64,000 bases of DNA from Oidiodendron maius Zn (taxonomy: Eukaryota; Ascomycota; Leotiomycetes; Myxotrichaceae): positions 838,067 to 902,066 of the forward strand of contig KN832874.1 of assembly GCA_000827325.1 (NCBI GenBank), in the 5' to 3' direction. Shown piece by piece: positions 11,846 through 21,149 of this stretch. The stretch's first letter is position 1, and every line of letters begins with the position of its first letter. Under the pieces are notes generated by a model that was not told the DNA's origin, made no database searches, and saw only the letters and a program-made list of their open reading frames with translations. The position numbers and the translations under genes were made by a program.

Positions 11846-14137
11846 ATGTTATCGCGGTCAGGACATCATTTTCAAGACCAGCAAATCAGCGGAAATGCTA
11901 AGGTCCACTTTGGAGACGTGATAAATTCCGGTGAGTTTATTGGAAGGCCTAGCGGAAAGGGGAGTCGCTGCACTGACTGCGAGGCTTTAGTAGCAGTTGA
12001 AGATGACAAGGAAGGTCAGAAGTGCCACCAACTGCTCCGCACATCAGAGTACGAAAGACATAAGGCTAGGAACCCAGATCGCGTCAGTGGCACATGTCAA
12101 TGGTTCCTGCGGCACCAGAAGTTCCACAATTGGCTAGAGAGCAGAATAGCGACCCTGCTTTGGGTATCTGCAGATCCAGGCTGTGGGAAATCTGTCCTGT
12201 CGAAATCCCTAGTGGATGCGGAACTAGTTAGCACAGAATCACGAACCACTTGTTATTTCTTCTTTAAGGATGACGATGTATATCAAAAGAGTGCAACAGA
12301 CGCTCTATGCGCTTTACTGCACCAGCTGTTCTCACAGAAACCCTCTCTTATCCAGTACGCCATTCCTGACTTCAGGCGTGAAGGAGCAAATCTTCCTAAG
12401 TTGTTTAGCAAGCTATGGAACATTCTCACCATGGCTGCGGCAGACCCGGATTCTGGCGACATCATATGTGTCTTAGACGCCCTTGACGAATGTGAAGAAT
12501 TAGGGAGATTCGAGCTCATTGACACATTAAATGCTTTCTACTATGATGTAACCGACGCTAGAAAACAAGGAACGTTAAAATTTCTAGTTACCAGTCGCCC
12601 TTATTTCGATATTGAGCGTCGTTTTGCGCGGCTCACCAGCTACCTGCCTACAATACGGCTAAAAGGCGAAAAGGAGTCCGAATCAATCAGCTATGAGATT
12701 AATCTTGTCATCAAAGACAGAGTTCAGATCATCGGATTAGAATTAGGGCTTGATGATTCAGAAAAGCTATCATTAGAAAACGAGCTCCTAAAAGTCACTC
12801 ATCGAACTTATCTATGGTTGAAACTCATCTTTGAGGTGATCCGTAGCCGCTTAGAAGTCACGGGAAAGAAATTACGTCAAATCATCAGCACAATACCTGA
12901 TACAGTTGATAAGGCGTACGAAGCAATCCTGGCAAAGAGCACGGATATAAAACGCGCAAAAAAGCTTCTTCATATTGTTATCACGGCAGTGAGACCGCTC
13001 ACGTTAAAGGAGATGAACGTGGCACTAGAAATTGAAGATGGCTGCAAGTCATATGAAGATCTCGATCTTGTAAAAGAGACAATCTTTGAAACCACGGTCA
13101 AAAATCTCTGCGGCCTCTTTGTGAGTATTATAGATAAGAAAATTTATTTGATCCATCAAACTGCAAAAGAGTTCCTTGTTGCTAGAAAGGGTACTGTTAG
13201 CCTAGGGATATGGAAGCACGCACTAGAGACCACGGAATCAGAGCTAATCCTTTCAAAGATATGCATGTCCTACCTTCTGTTTCCTGCATTCGACTCCGAT
13301 CCACTAGTGGTAGGTGAAGGAGCATACGCAGATGATATCAAGAAGAACATCAATCAATACATAAATGGGCATCATTTCCTGGACTATGCGGCGAAGCACT
13401 GGGCTATTCACTATCAAAGGGCTCAAGCTGGGATGGAGACGGCAACCTTAGAGTTAAACTTCGCCATCTGTGATGTTCGATCCAAGCGGTTTCTAACTTG
13501 GTTCCAGTTGTACTGGAGCTACGTTGTAGGTTACTCTCGATGTCCTCGGGACTTTACCCGCTTGATGGTAGGATCGTATCTGGGTCATGAGACGGTTGTG
13601 GAGCTCCTTCTAGATAAGGGCGCTGACCTGGAATCCAAGGATGAGAGTCATGGACAGACACCGCTATCGTGGGCTGCAGGAAATGGGCACGAGGCGGTAG
13701 TGGAGCTGCTACTACAGAAAGGCGCTGACCTGGAATCTAAGGATAACTACGGACAGACACCGCTATTGTGGGCTGCAGAGAATGGGCACGAGGCGGTGGT
13801 GGAGCTGCTACTACTGAAGGGTGCTGACCTGGAATCCAAGGATAACTATAGACGGACACCACTATTGTGGGCTGCAGGAAATGGGTACGAGGCGGTAGTG
13901 GAGCTGCTACTACAGAAGGGCGCTGACCTGAAATCCATGGATAACGATGGTCGGACGCCTCTATCGTGGGCTGCAGGAAATGGGTACGAGGCGGTAGTAG
14001 AGCTGCTACTACAGAAGGGCGCTGACCTGAAATCCATGGATAACGATGGTCACACGCCTCTATCGTGGGCTGCAGGAAATGGGTACGAGGCAGTAGTGCA
14101 GCAGCTGCTAGAAGAAAGCGCTGGGAAATCACAGTAA
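11846..14137 (+). CDS. NACHT-ankyrin NLR-like protein
   Basis: A single exon encodes 763 residues. The region around residues 55-105 is the usual lead-in to fungal NACHT domains (CHQLLRTSEYERHKARN, then TCQWFLRHQKFHNWLESR). The NACHT domain follows: Walker A ADPGCGKSVLSKSL near residue 110 and Walker B DIICVLDALDECEEL near residue 210, then TSRPYFDIERRF. A winged-helix-like region precedes the C-terminal ankyrin repeats, which start near residue 575. The repeats read DGRTPLSWAAGNGYEAVVELLLQKGADL with few changes. Proteins of this layout are fungal NLRs that sense non-self and start cell death. N-terminal residues 15-30 (SGNAKVHFGDVINSG) resemble a short prion-like signalling motif more than a globular effector domain, but this is weak. 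The first ATG in frame was chosen; an upstream exon cannot be excluded. Confidence 0.9.
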   Translation: MLSRSGHHFQDQQISGNAKVHFGDVINSGEFIGRPSGKGSRCTDCEALVAVEDDKEGQKCHQLLRTSEYERHKARNPDRVSGTCQWFLRHQKFHNWLESRIATLLWVSADPGCGKSVLSKSLVDAELVSTESRTTCYFFFKDDDVYQKSATDALCALLHQLFSQKPSLIQYAIPDFRREGANLPKLFSKLWNILTMAAADPDSGDIICVLDALDECEELGRFELIDTLNAFYYDVTDARKQGTLKFLVTSRPYFDIERRFARLTSYLPTIRLKGEKESESISYEINLVIKDRVQIIGLELGLDDSEKLSLENELLKVTHRTYLWLKLIFEVIRSRLEVTGKKLRQIISTIPDTVDKAYEAILAKSTDIKRAKKLLHIVITAVRPLTLKEMNVALEIEDGCKSYEDLDLVKETIFETTVKNLCGLFVSIIDKKIYLIHQTAKEFLVARKGTVSLGIWKHALETTESELILSKICMSYLLFPAFDSDPLVVGEGAYADDIKKNINQYINGHHFLDYAAKHWAIHYQRAQAGMETATLELNFAICDVRSKRFLTWFQLYWSYVVGYSRCPRDFTRLMVGSYLGHETVVELLLDKGADLESKDESHGQTPLSWAAGNGHEAVVELLLQKGADLESKDNYGQTPLLWAAENGHEAVVELLLLKGADLESKDNYRRTPLLWAAGNGYEAVVELLLQKGADLKSMDNDGRTPLSWAAGNGYEAVVELLLQKGADLKSMDNDGHTPLSWAAGNGYEAVVQQLLEESAGKSQ
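13620..14116 (+). repeat. Five near-identical ankyrin-coding repeats, 99-bp period
   Basis: Units begin at about 13620, 13721, 13820, 13919 and 14018. The first is 3 bp longer and the rest are spaced 99 bp, one ankyrin repeat of 33 residues. Neighbouring units differ at only a few bases (GGCGCTGACCTGGAATCC against GGCGCTGACCTGAAATCC), and the last two are almost the same. Identity this high between repeats points to recent duplication or gene conversion. It is the pattern of the highly conserved repeats in fungal het-type NLRs, where repeat shuffling changes specificity. Confidence 0.9.
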
Positions 14138-14320
14138 TTCATATTTACAGCATTTATCATATATAATGACCGAGAGTAGGCTCAATTAAAAATTCCACAA
14201 AATATGTTTAGCATATGCAAGAAACTTCTACTAGGAATCTTCTGCCAACAATGACAGAAGATAATGAATAGAGTATTTCACTCAACGGCTAATATGGAAG
14301 ACCGTAGAAACTACGTTATA

Positions 14321-14545
14321 CAGTCGGGAGCGAAACTGGTTTCACACCAAAACACCATAACACGCTATTTTATTTCTGAACCAAGCCAATACTTAGGCAC
14401 CAGAAATACAGCTGATTTTTCACAAGCACCAACTGAATGCGGGTCTCAACCAAGATAGCTATAATAGTACCAGTGTACCCGAATATGTGGTCAGAAATAA
14501 AATCATAGACTGGGTTTGGTGTGAAACGGATTTCGCTTCTTATTG
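14321..14545. mobile_element. MITE-like repeat with about 50-bp inverted ends
   Basis: The left end has AGCGAAACTGGTTTCACACC followed by TATTTTATTTCTGA. The right end carries the reverse complement with several changes (GTGTGAAACGGATTTCGCTT). The interior is non-coding. A related half-copy lies near 11393-11450. It looks like a small non-autonomous DNA transposon; the superfamily is not clear from the ends. Confidence 0.6.
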
Positions 14546-14762
14546 TATTTTACCTTTTACTGCATATACATATCAACCAGGATATTAGTTCATGCTCTCG
14601 AGTATATCGTCCTCCAACTATGACCCGTGCTACCACCGCCACCTTTCCCATTTCTTCCAATCTTACTTTCTCGGGGTCGACGGAAGGTCATCACTGGCCA
14701 AGTCTATATCAGATAGCATCATATAATCGAACTATAAAATGCCACTATTTGTGTAGATAATA

Positions 14763-15007
14763 TTGATCAGGGCCTCAAGCACGCATTACACATCCCTTGG
14801 GATCTAGGATATCCTTTAGGATCCAGGATTCAGAGGATTCATGTGAGTCAATAAGAGGCCGAATAGGTCTATATAAAGGGGCCTTTACTCCAGTATAGCT
14901 GTGCTTAATTAGTTGTCTCTGCATCACTCAATAGTCAATATAACTGAGTTTCACCTTGATATCCAATTACGACCTGCGCATTAACCTAAACCTCTGCTCT
15001 GCTCAAG
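14763..15007. mobile_element. MITE family A, copy 1, with 8-bp target duplication
   Basis: The element starts TTGATCAGGGCCTCAAGC and ends CTCTGCTCAAG. It is flanked on both sides by AGATAATA (14755-14762 and 15008-15015). The ends are imperfect inverted repeats (TTGATCAGGGC against TTGAGCAGAGC). The same family occurs at 56667-56947 and 56997-57262. It has an internal TATATAAAGGGGCC segment but no open frame. An 8-bp duplication is typical of hAT-type DNA transposons; a solo LTR would normally give 4-6 bp and TG...CA ends, so a hAT-like MITE is preferred. Confidence 0.7.
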
Positions 15008-15015
15008 AGATAATA

Positions 15016-15769
15016 ATGAGTTGATTAGCAAAAAGGTAAATCTTCAGTCTCCGGATAATATCATGGCTGAGATCTGGACCAAAGCTGTCCATTTCTGTTT
15101 CCTATATAATATTGTGTTTCATTGGTTGGACAAACAAATGGTAATTATTGCAGTATATTGGTCGCTGTGCTACGGACAAAGGGCGATTCGTAGTCTTGAA
15201 TTCACGGTATAACTTCTACTGTTCGGTGTTCAAGGAACAGTATTGCCGAGAAGAAAAAGCGTTTAGATCGAATAACTCTTGGATGGTGGCATCCACGCAC
15301 ATCTCTTAATTAATTTCAGCATGAGAATATCGTCTCCCCTCATATTCGTGCTATAAAGACAGCTTACGACAAGAGCAAGAGTCGATATGCTGACGTCAGA
15401 GGATCACCTGAGTCACCTGATATGTGGACCGGAATTGCGGTGCGATTCTTGCCGAAATCGCGATCGCTTCTTCCGAATCACTGCAATATGAATCCAGTCT
15501 TTGTATGTCTTGCTAATTTTGATCCCCAACAATGGACCACCCGGAAGATAAGCTTGCACCTAAAGAATATTCTTTTGTATTGCAAGAAGGGACTGGGGGC
15601 GAGCAACCCGGCCCTTTGACACTGCTGAGGAGGTCCAAACGCGTGTTGGGCGATGTCGATCTTGGAGAGGCATCAATACCTACATATAGCGGTAGGTGCA
15701 ACAATTTACTCTTTATTTCATTCACACTCGGGGTTCATTTCCTCTCTCTAGTCGTGCCTATACCTGATA
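15016..15769. other. Upstream region of the bZIP gene, with a possible extra first exon at 15532-15692
   Basis: Mostly without recognisable features. From 15532 an ATG opens a good coding-like stretch (MDHPEDKLAPKEYSFVLQEG, then LLRRSKRVLGDVDLGEASIP) that stops at a GTAGGT donor near 15693. I recall similar sequence at the N-terminus of related fungal bZIP proteins, so it may be the true first exon. However, its phase does not match the next exon at any visible acceptor; it is off by one base. Confidence 0.45.
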
Positions 15770-16911
15770 ATGCCCCAGGCTGAATTGGATCCAGAATCGT
15801 CTACATCCGAGCCCGGCACATCCAAGCGGCGTGAACAGGTGCGAAAAGCTCAGCGGTAAGCCTAGGGTAAATTCTCCCCTCTTATTAAAGTCTCTAATAT
15901 GGTGATCCATGAAGCACGCATCGTCAGCGGACACAAGCCTACATTAAAGAACTTGAAAATGAGGTCCTCCGACTCCGCAGGTCCGAGAGCGAAGCTCTAT
16001 CAAAAGCCGCAAAATTCCAACAAGATGTGAATTCGCTGCTGTCAATCTTGGCACAGCATTCTATTGTACCTCCGCCGGGCATTGGAGATGGGCAGTCTTA
16101 TTCTCCTGAACCTGCTGGCCATGTAGAGCTTAGGTCTCTTGAAAATCCCACAGTGGCTAGTGTTGATTTAAGTATCCCCGATGCATCCGGCAGCTCATCG
16201 TCATTCAACCTCCGGGTTCTGGACACATTCTCTGGTTCAGAATCGGAGTCGCCAGTGCGTTCTGGCGTTGAAGGCCGCTCTCAAACTCCCGTCTCAGGAG
16301 CTGCCACTAGTCAAAATAGGCAGCCGTCTCTACTCCAAGATCCTCGGGTTGGAATTGATTTTGTCCTCACGTATGTCCTACGCATCTTCTTTGAATGACA
16401 GTACAAAAAGCTTAACATACAGCAGTCTTGAGCGCCCTTGTTTACTTCACTTACGACAAAGTCATCTAGATTACAACGATAGGGCAGAAACCCCAAGCGA
16501 GCATTCTAGACTGGCTTCCGGTCACCTCTTCACTGCCTCCCTACAAATGTGGCAGCCAAGTCTTCGAGACAGATCAAATCCGGAGAGCTATGCGGTATCG
16601 ACGGCAGAGCTTGAGCGCCTTCTTACCACGAGCCTTAATATAGGTATCAAGGACGACGAATTAACGCCTGTTCAGATATGGAATATTTTAGGCAGCTTTG
16701 CCATACCAGGCGACCAGCAAAGGGAGGTTCTGGAGAAACTTACCGAGGAACTATCTAAGCATGTGGAGTGCTTGCAGTAAGTTATTATTCGATCAAGACC
16801 ATCCCGATTAGTTACTGACCGTGTTATGAAAGCTTTGGCGCTATTATTAAGTTGGAAAGGGTAGACAGAATCTTTAGAGAGTATTTACCGGAAGGTACAT
16901 TGACTAGCTAA
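15770..16911 (+). CDS. bZIP transcription factor
   Basis: From ATG 15770 the exons 15770-15855, 15915-16370, 16426-16776 and 16833-16911 join through three GT-AG introns (59, 55 and 56 bp) into 323 residues with consistent phases. The basic region SKRREQVRKAQRTHRQRTQA is interrupted by the first intron and is followed by a short leucine-zipper-like helix (YIKELENEVLRLRR). The C-terminal part has the motif GIDFVLTLERPCLLH, then a segment TPVQIWNILGSF and HFGAIIKLERVDRIF, which recur in a group of fungal bZIP proteins. It should bind DNA in the nucleus as a dimer; target genes cannot be read from sequence. The open question is the N-terminus: a well-coded upstream exon at 15532 fits the family but is one base out of phase. 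Either the gene starts at 15770, or it carries a small frameshift. Confidence 0.82.
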
Positions 16912-18309
16912 TTTTTCATCCCCCAACACAAAGAAGATTTTGATAAGTAAATGCATATCATAGCCTCACATCCAGAAGAAAGGTCCTCTCCATTTTAAAG
17001 CTTAATGTCTGAAATAAACCACACTCTTCGAGCCAGGAAAACAAGTTATACAAGTGTGTAACCATGTAATATCAGACTGATATTGTGAGACAGTAGAAAT
17101 ATTGACTTGTGCTCTACCCATCGTACCGTGCTTAAGGGGTAGGCTTAAATGCTATTTGCCCAATTGGGAACAGCAGTGGGGGGCCCGTGATCCTTGCGAC
17201 AAGAATTAAACCCAAAGTAGATGATTCCGAATCGCATCAGGTTTCTTCATAGCGTTTGATAGCGCAGTACGCACCTCGGGCAAGAAGTCTTATAATTTCA
17301 GGAATTTACTCCGTGATATAGAAATGCGACTGTTGCAAATAATGCATACTTCCTCATGGCACTAGGACAAACTTCTAAATTCTCTTGATCCTCTCAGCGT
17401 CACTCTGCTTCTCTTTCGTCGCAACTCCTCTCTTTTCCCTACTCTTTCGCAACCTTCCGGCCCGCATCGTTCTACTAGGCACGCCTCCTCAGCTGACATC
17501 AGAATCTTCCTTGTGGAAGTCTCGATTAATCAGCACCTGGCATATCTGCTAACCGAATCCAATCTACTAGCCCGCCCAGTCTAATTTAGTCTAACAATAT
17601 ACTGAAAGATGTCCCTGCGAAGCGAATATCCCTGCCGACCGAAACTTAACACCTGTAAGTCTAACGAAATAATTAATTAACACAGAACAATTTTCTCATA
17701 TTTCTGGACCGCCCTTCTGATGCCCTGATTCTACGATTTAATATGCACAAAACGGCTCGTTTTACCTTGCAATAGGGTGGATTGAATCCAGTCTGAACGT
17801 AGCTGGGGTATTTGGTAAGGGTTCGATGTGGTTTCTTTTCGATCGTTAGAAGAGGATGTGGAGGTATAATCGGGGCCTGCTTTAGAGTTTGTACAAGACT
17901 CCCTACTGCGAAAATTTGGAGGTCCTGATGAAATGACCCCTTTTTGGGATTGCTTGGGAAGCTTCTAGTTTTGGCGGTTGGTTGAGTTGCAATGATCATG
18001 GTGATCAGCAATTTTGTAGACGCATCAATATCGTATGCAAAGCCATGAATCTCATCGATAAGATGCTGAAGGCAGTAAGCACAATGCACCGTATCCAAGG
18101 TCCATTGTCTTGACCAGACCCATGAAACATTCGCAGATCGATGGCTGAGCTCCTCGAATTTTGGCTGAGGGCGATGTTGCGACGCGTGCCATTTTCAAGG
18201 ATTCTTTGTTGTTTCTTCCCCTTTTCGCCTGCAACTAATGCCTGTTCATATGAGGCGCGTAATAGTACGAAAGACAAAGTTGAGAAACAATGGTGGATTG
18301 TCTGTAGGG
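16912..18309. other. Intergenic, no confident gene
   Basis: Minus-strand frames at 17673-18098 and 18005-18277 overlap in different phases and match nothing I know. A pyrimidine-rich stretch lies at about 17390-17460. No repeat was recognised until the minisatellite at 18310. Confidence 0.4.
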
Positions 18310-18388
18310 AAAAACGAGCGGCTGTTGAAAAACGAGCGGTGTTGAAAAACGAGCGCTGTCGAAAAACGAGCCCTGCTGAAAAACGCGA
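18310..18388. repeat. Minisatellite, about five units of 17-18 bp
   Basis: The unit AAAAACGAGCGGCTGTTG recurs with small changes (GAGCGGTG, GAGCGCTG, GAGCCCTG, ACGCGAAG). It sits about 0.6 kb upstream of the second HET gene. It is not inside any gene I can support. Confidence 0.8.
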
Positions 18389-18450
18389 AGTTTCGTTAAG
18401 TGAGATTATGCCTGAGGCATACCAGAGTGCCTTTCAAGGATATCAATCTC

Positions 18451-18687
18451 TGTCAAGGTTTACAAGTAATATACAGCGCTATACTCAATATGGCTACTAC
18501 TACTATGTTTACGGATCTCACACATAGTATAATGAACCGTAAAAGGCGTGTAAATACAGTTATAAAAGATATGTAAGTGCTTCGATTTATTAAGGAATAT
18601 CATCTTCTTGCTTAGGGGTATATATGCTTTCAGGGTTGGGCTTCAATTCACCGTATTGGGTATCAATTATATAAGCAATCTCTGAAA
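18451..18687. mobile_element. Solo LTR, copy 2, with 5-bp target duplication
   Basis: Starts TGTCAAGG and matches 5947-6183 over its length, including TATATGCTTTCAGGGTTGGG. It is flanked by ATCTC on both sides (18446-18450 and 18688-18692), a 5-bp duplication typical of LTR retrotransposon insertion. No internal element sequence is present. It lies about 290 bp upstream of the second HET gene, in the same orientation relative to the gene as copy 1 is to the first HET gene. Confidence 0.7.
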
Positions 18688-18978
18688 ATCTCGATCAACT
18701 TCCTGGGAACTCCCTGGTTTCAATTAGAAGCTCTCCCGAAAGATGGGCATCACCGCTGAATGATGGTCGCGACCGCTCCTGCTATCAGCAGCCCGAGCGT
18801 TCCAGTCTCCAGGGACTTCGAGTAGCTCTCACTGTTCTCTGTTCAAGGATGCTCAGGACTGACCCGGTCGTAGTGGTTCCTGCAAATTCACAGTACATTC
18901 ACTATCAGCGCTGCTGGTCTAACATGCGTCATTGAGGCACGTCCATGATCTAGCCCTCGGCAGTCCAGAACCACAGCC

Positions 18979-20577
18979 ATGAGGCTCATCAATACTAGTA
19001 CCATCGAGCTTCGAGACTTCTCCCTCTCGGCAATACCACCATATGCTATTCTTTCGCACACATGGGGTGACGACGAAGTTATATTTCAGGACTTATGCGC
19101 AATCACCTCAGCCGGCCAAAGTGCTGGCTCGAAGAAGGGTTTTAGTAAGATTGAGCAGACCTGTCAATTGGGGCGGACAGACGGGTACGACTTCGTATGG
19201 ATTGATACATGTTGCATCGATAAATCCAGTAGTGCAGAACTCACCGAATCCATCAACTCTATGTTCCAGTGGTATAAGAATGCGGCTGTATGTTACGTTT
19301 TTTTGGAAGATCATTTTGCCCCTTCGGGCGAGGATGATCTGGCCAGATGTCGATGGTTCAGTAGAGGTTGGACCCTACAGGAGTTGCTTGCTCCCAAAAG
19401 GGTTGAGTTCTATGACAGAGACTGGAAATATAGAGGGTCGAAACTCGATTTCATCCATTCTATTTCGAACTTTACTCGCATTCCAAGGCAGGTTCTCAAT
19501 GGAGATAGAGCACTAGCAGACTACTCAATAGCCAGCAGGATGTCGTGGGCCTCGTATCGGCAAACGACCCGTATCGAGGACATGGCATATTGCCTTTTGG
19601 GGATATTTGGAGTCAACATGCCGCTTATATATGGTGAAGGTATGGGTTCGTTCCGAAGACTACAGGAGGAGATCGTTAAACGAAACAATGATTTGACCAT
19701 CTTTGCGTGGCAGAACGAGGGTCTTGATCAAAGTTTCCTTGGACTATTTGCCCCAACACCGAGAGTATTCGCCGATAGCGCGGGGATTATGCCCTTTTCC
19801 AATGACATGATGGATTTTTCAATCACGAATAAAGGACTTCTAGTCTCCGGTGATGCTCCCTTGAGACTTGTGGCTGTGACAGCTGAGGACGGCTCTGAAA
19901 TTATACGATATGCCTTTTTCTTAGGGCAGTCATCCACCATGGGAGGCATTTACCTCCGAAAAATGGGGCCTAAACTTTTTTGTCGGGATGGAAGCTTTGC
20001 ATTGGCGGGATTTGGATCTGAGGTAGATGAGATAGATCTCATCGATGCCACTGGCTATTATATCGTTATTGACCCGAAAGCTGCTATGGGGGATACAACA
20101 ATGATGTTCCGACATCGCGCCCTGTATATTCCATCGAGCGATACCTTTGCCCTAAGAGCAACGGTCCCTGAGGTCTTATGGGACGCTTCTGATCGTGTGT
20201 TTTTAAGACCAAGCCTGTATGGCTGGACGGGGTATCCCACGGTGATCGCTATGAAATTTGATGGAGTATTGGCAGGCCAAATTGTCATGCTTGTTGTAGT
20301 TTGCGATTATAGATCAAGAAATGAGGCACCGACTTGCAAGATATTCGAACAAGGCCGTTACCGATGTCAAGAGGCTAAGATATTCGAGGGGAGGAACAGA
20401 AATGAATCCATACATTGGGCAGATTTAGAATTCGAAGAACTTCGTGATCACGACAACTACGTTGATATCCGCGTTGGAAAGTCGATTTTCCGCGTCTTAG
20501 TCTCATTCGAGGAGAAGAGCATCTCAAGCAGATATGAGGTGTTTAGCCTATGCTTTACGATTTCGATGTCCAGATAG
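18979..20577 (+). CDS. HET-domain protein, gene 2 (short N-terminal HET type)
   Basis: A single exon encodes 532 residues. The N-terminal form MRLINTSTIELRDFS, YAILSHTWGDDEV, FVWIDTCCIDKSS, SINSMFQWYKNAAVCYVFLE, RGWTLQELLAPKRVEFYDRD and YCLLGIFGVNMPLIYGEG is the classic layout of the HET-E/HET-D-like HET domain. The C-terminal half (residues about 280-530) is a beta-rich region common in stand-alone HET proteins, without NACHT or WD40 repeats. Such proteins mediate incompatibility cell death, and short ones often work with a separate NLR. A minisatellite and a solo LTR lie in the 700 bp upstream. The first ATG follows stops in frame and starts at the conserved MRL motif, so the start is secure. 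Confidence 0.93.
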   Translation: MRLINTSTIELRDFSLSAIPPYAILSHTWGDDEVIFQDLCAITSAGQSAGSKKGFSKIEQTCQLGRTDGYDFVWIDTCCIDKSSSAELTESINSMFQWYKNAAVCYVFLEDHFAPSGEDDLARCRWFSRGWTLQELLAPKRVEFYDRDWKYRGSKLDFIHSISNFTRIPRQVLNGDRALADYSIASRMSWASYRQTTRIEDMAYCLLGIFGVNMPLIYGEGMGSFRRLQEEIVKRNNDLTIFAWQNEGLDQSFLGLFAPTPRVFADSAGIMPFSNDMMDFSITNKGLLVSGDAPLRLVAVTAEDGSEIIRYAFFLGQSSTMGGIYLRKMGPKLFCRDGSFALAGFGSEVDEIDLIDATGYYIVIDPKAAMGDTTMMFRHRALYIPSSDTFALRATVPEVLWDASDRVFLRPSLYGWTGYPTVIAMKFDGVLAGQIVMLVVVCDYRSRNEAPTCKIFEQGRYRCQEAKIFEGRNRNESIHWADLEFEELRDHDNYVDIRVGKSIFRVLVSFEEKSISSRYEVFSLCFTISMSR

Positions 20578-20917
20578 AATTCAGCGGTGAAGAGGATTCT
20601 TCTCACCGGCACCGATCTTCATCTGCAAAGAGCTAGCTATTTCGAGCTAGGGGAACTATTACTTCATATAAATACATTCTAGGATATGATTGTCGGAACT
20701 GGGAAGGGAGATTTGTCGAAATACATAGTATTCCAGTAGCTCCTCTACTCGTTACAAGAGTTGAAAGCACCGAGGGTTTCCATGACTAAATACTCATCCT
20801 TTGAACTAGCAGCTTTCCATGGTGGTTGTCTCTTCTTCATGCATTCGATTTAGTCTCATATACAAAATAGCAGCAAACTCATTTTTCTAAATACAATGGA
20901 ATGCAGCACGATCAGAC
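20578..20917. other. Intergenic, nothing recognised
   Basis: 3' region of the second HET gene. It should contain that gene's polyadenylation site; no motif stands out. Confidence 0.4.
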
Positions 20918-21105
20918 TCAAGAAGGCAGAAATTGACTGTACCACTGATTGCTTACAATGCATGTTGAACCGTATGCACAAACAGATCCGCCCCAAAATC
21001 CCGTTCCACCACATTGTGCGTACACCGCAGCCTTTCCCGATCCACCTGACGAGCCCTTGGTGATGTTATTGTACCTCCTGCAGTAGTCGTCGGGGTCGTT
21101 TCAGT
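20918..21105 (-). pseudogene. Relic of a CBM1-bearing secreted enzyme (C-terminal end)
   Basis: Read on the minus strand, a frame ending with TGA at 20918-20920 gives a glycine/serine linker (KGSSGGSGKA) and then VYAQCGGTGFWGGSVC, AYGSTCIVSNQWYSQF. This is a fungal cellulose-binding module of family 1: Y.QCGG.G..G...C....C....N..YSQ is kept, but the last conserved cysteine is phenylalanine. Upstream the frame meets stops (about 21110-21120), so the catalytic domain is gone. It lies head-to-head with the sedolisin relic. The parent enzyme cannot be named. Confidence 0.65.
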
Positions 21106-21149
21106 AAGCTACTTCTCAGAATCGGCCCCATCGATAGTAACGAGGGAGA

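Noticed and set aside
13620-14116. Regularly spaced repeats as a CRISPR-like array
   Set aside because: The 99-bp units have no unique spacers and are in frame within a protein gene; the organism is a eukaryote.
13737-14132. A repetitive 131-codon minus-strand frame
   Set aside because: It is the antisense of the ankyrin repeats; the repetition is inherited from the plus-strand gene.
14763-15007. Reading MITE A as a solo LTR
   Set aside because: The TATA-like internal sequence invites this, but the duplication is 8 bp in two copies and confirmed by an empty site, and the ends are not TG...CA.
17673-18277. Two overlapping minus-strand frames as a possible spliced gene
   Set aside because: No consistent splice chain and no recognised domain could be found.
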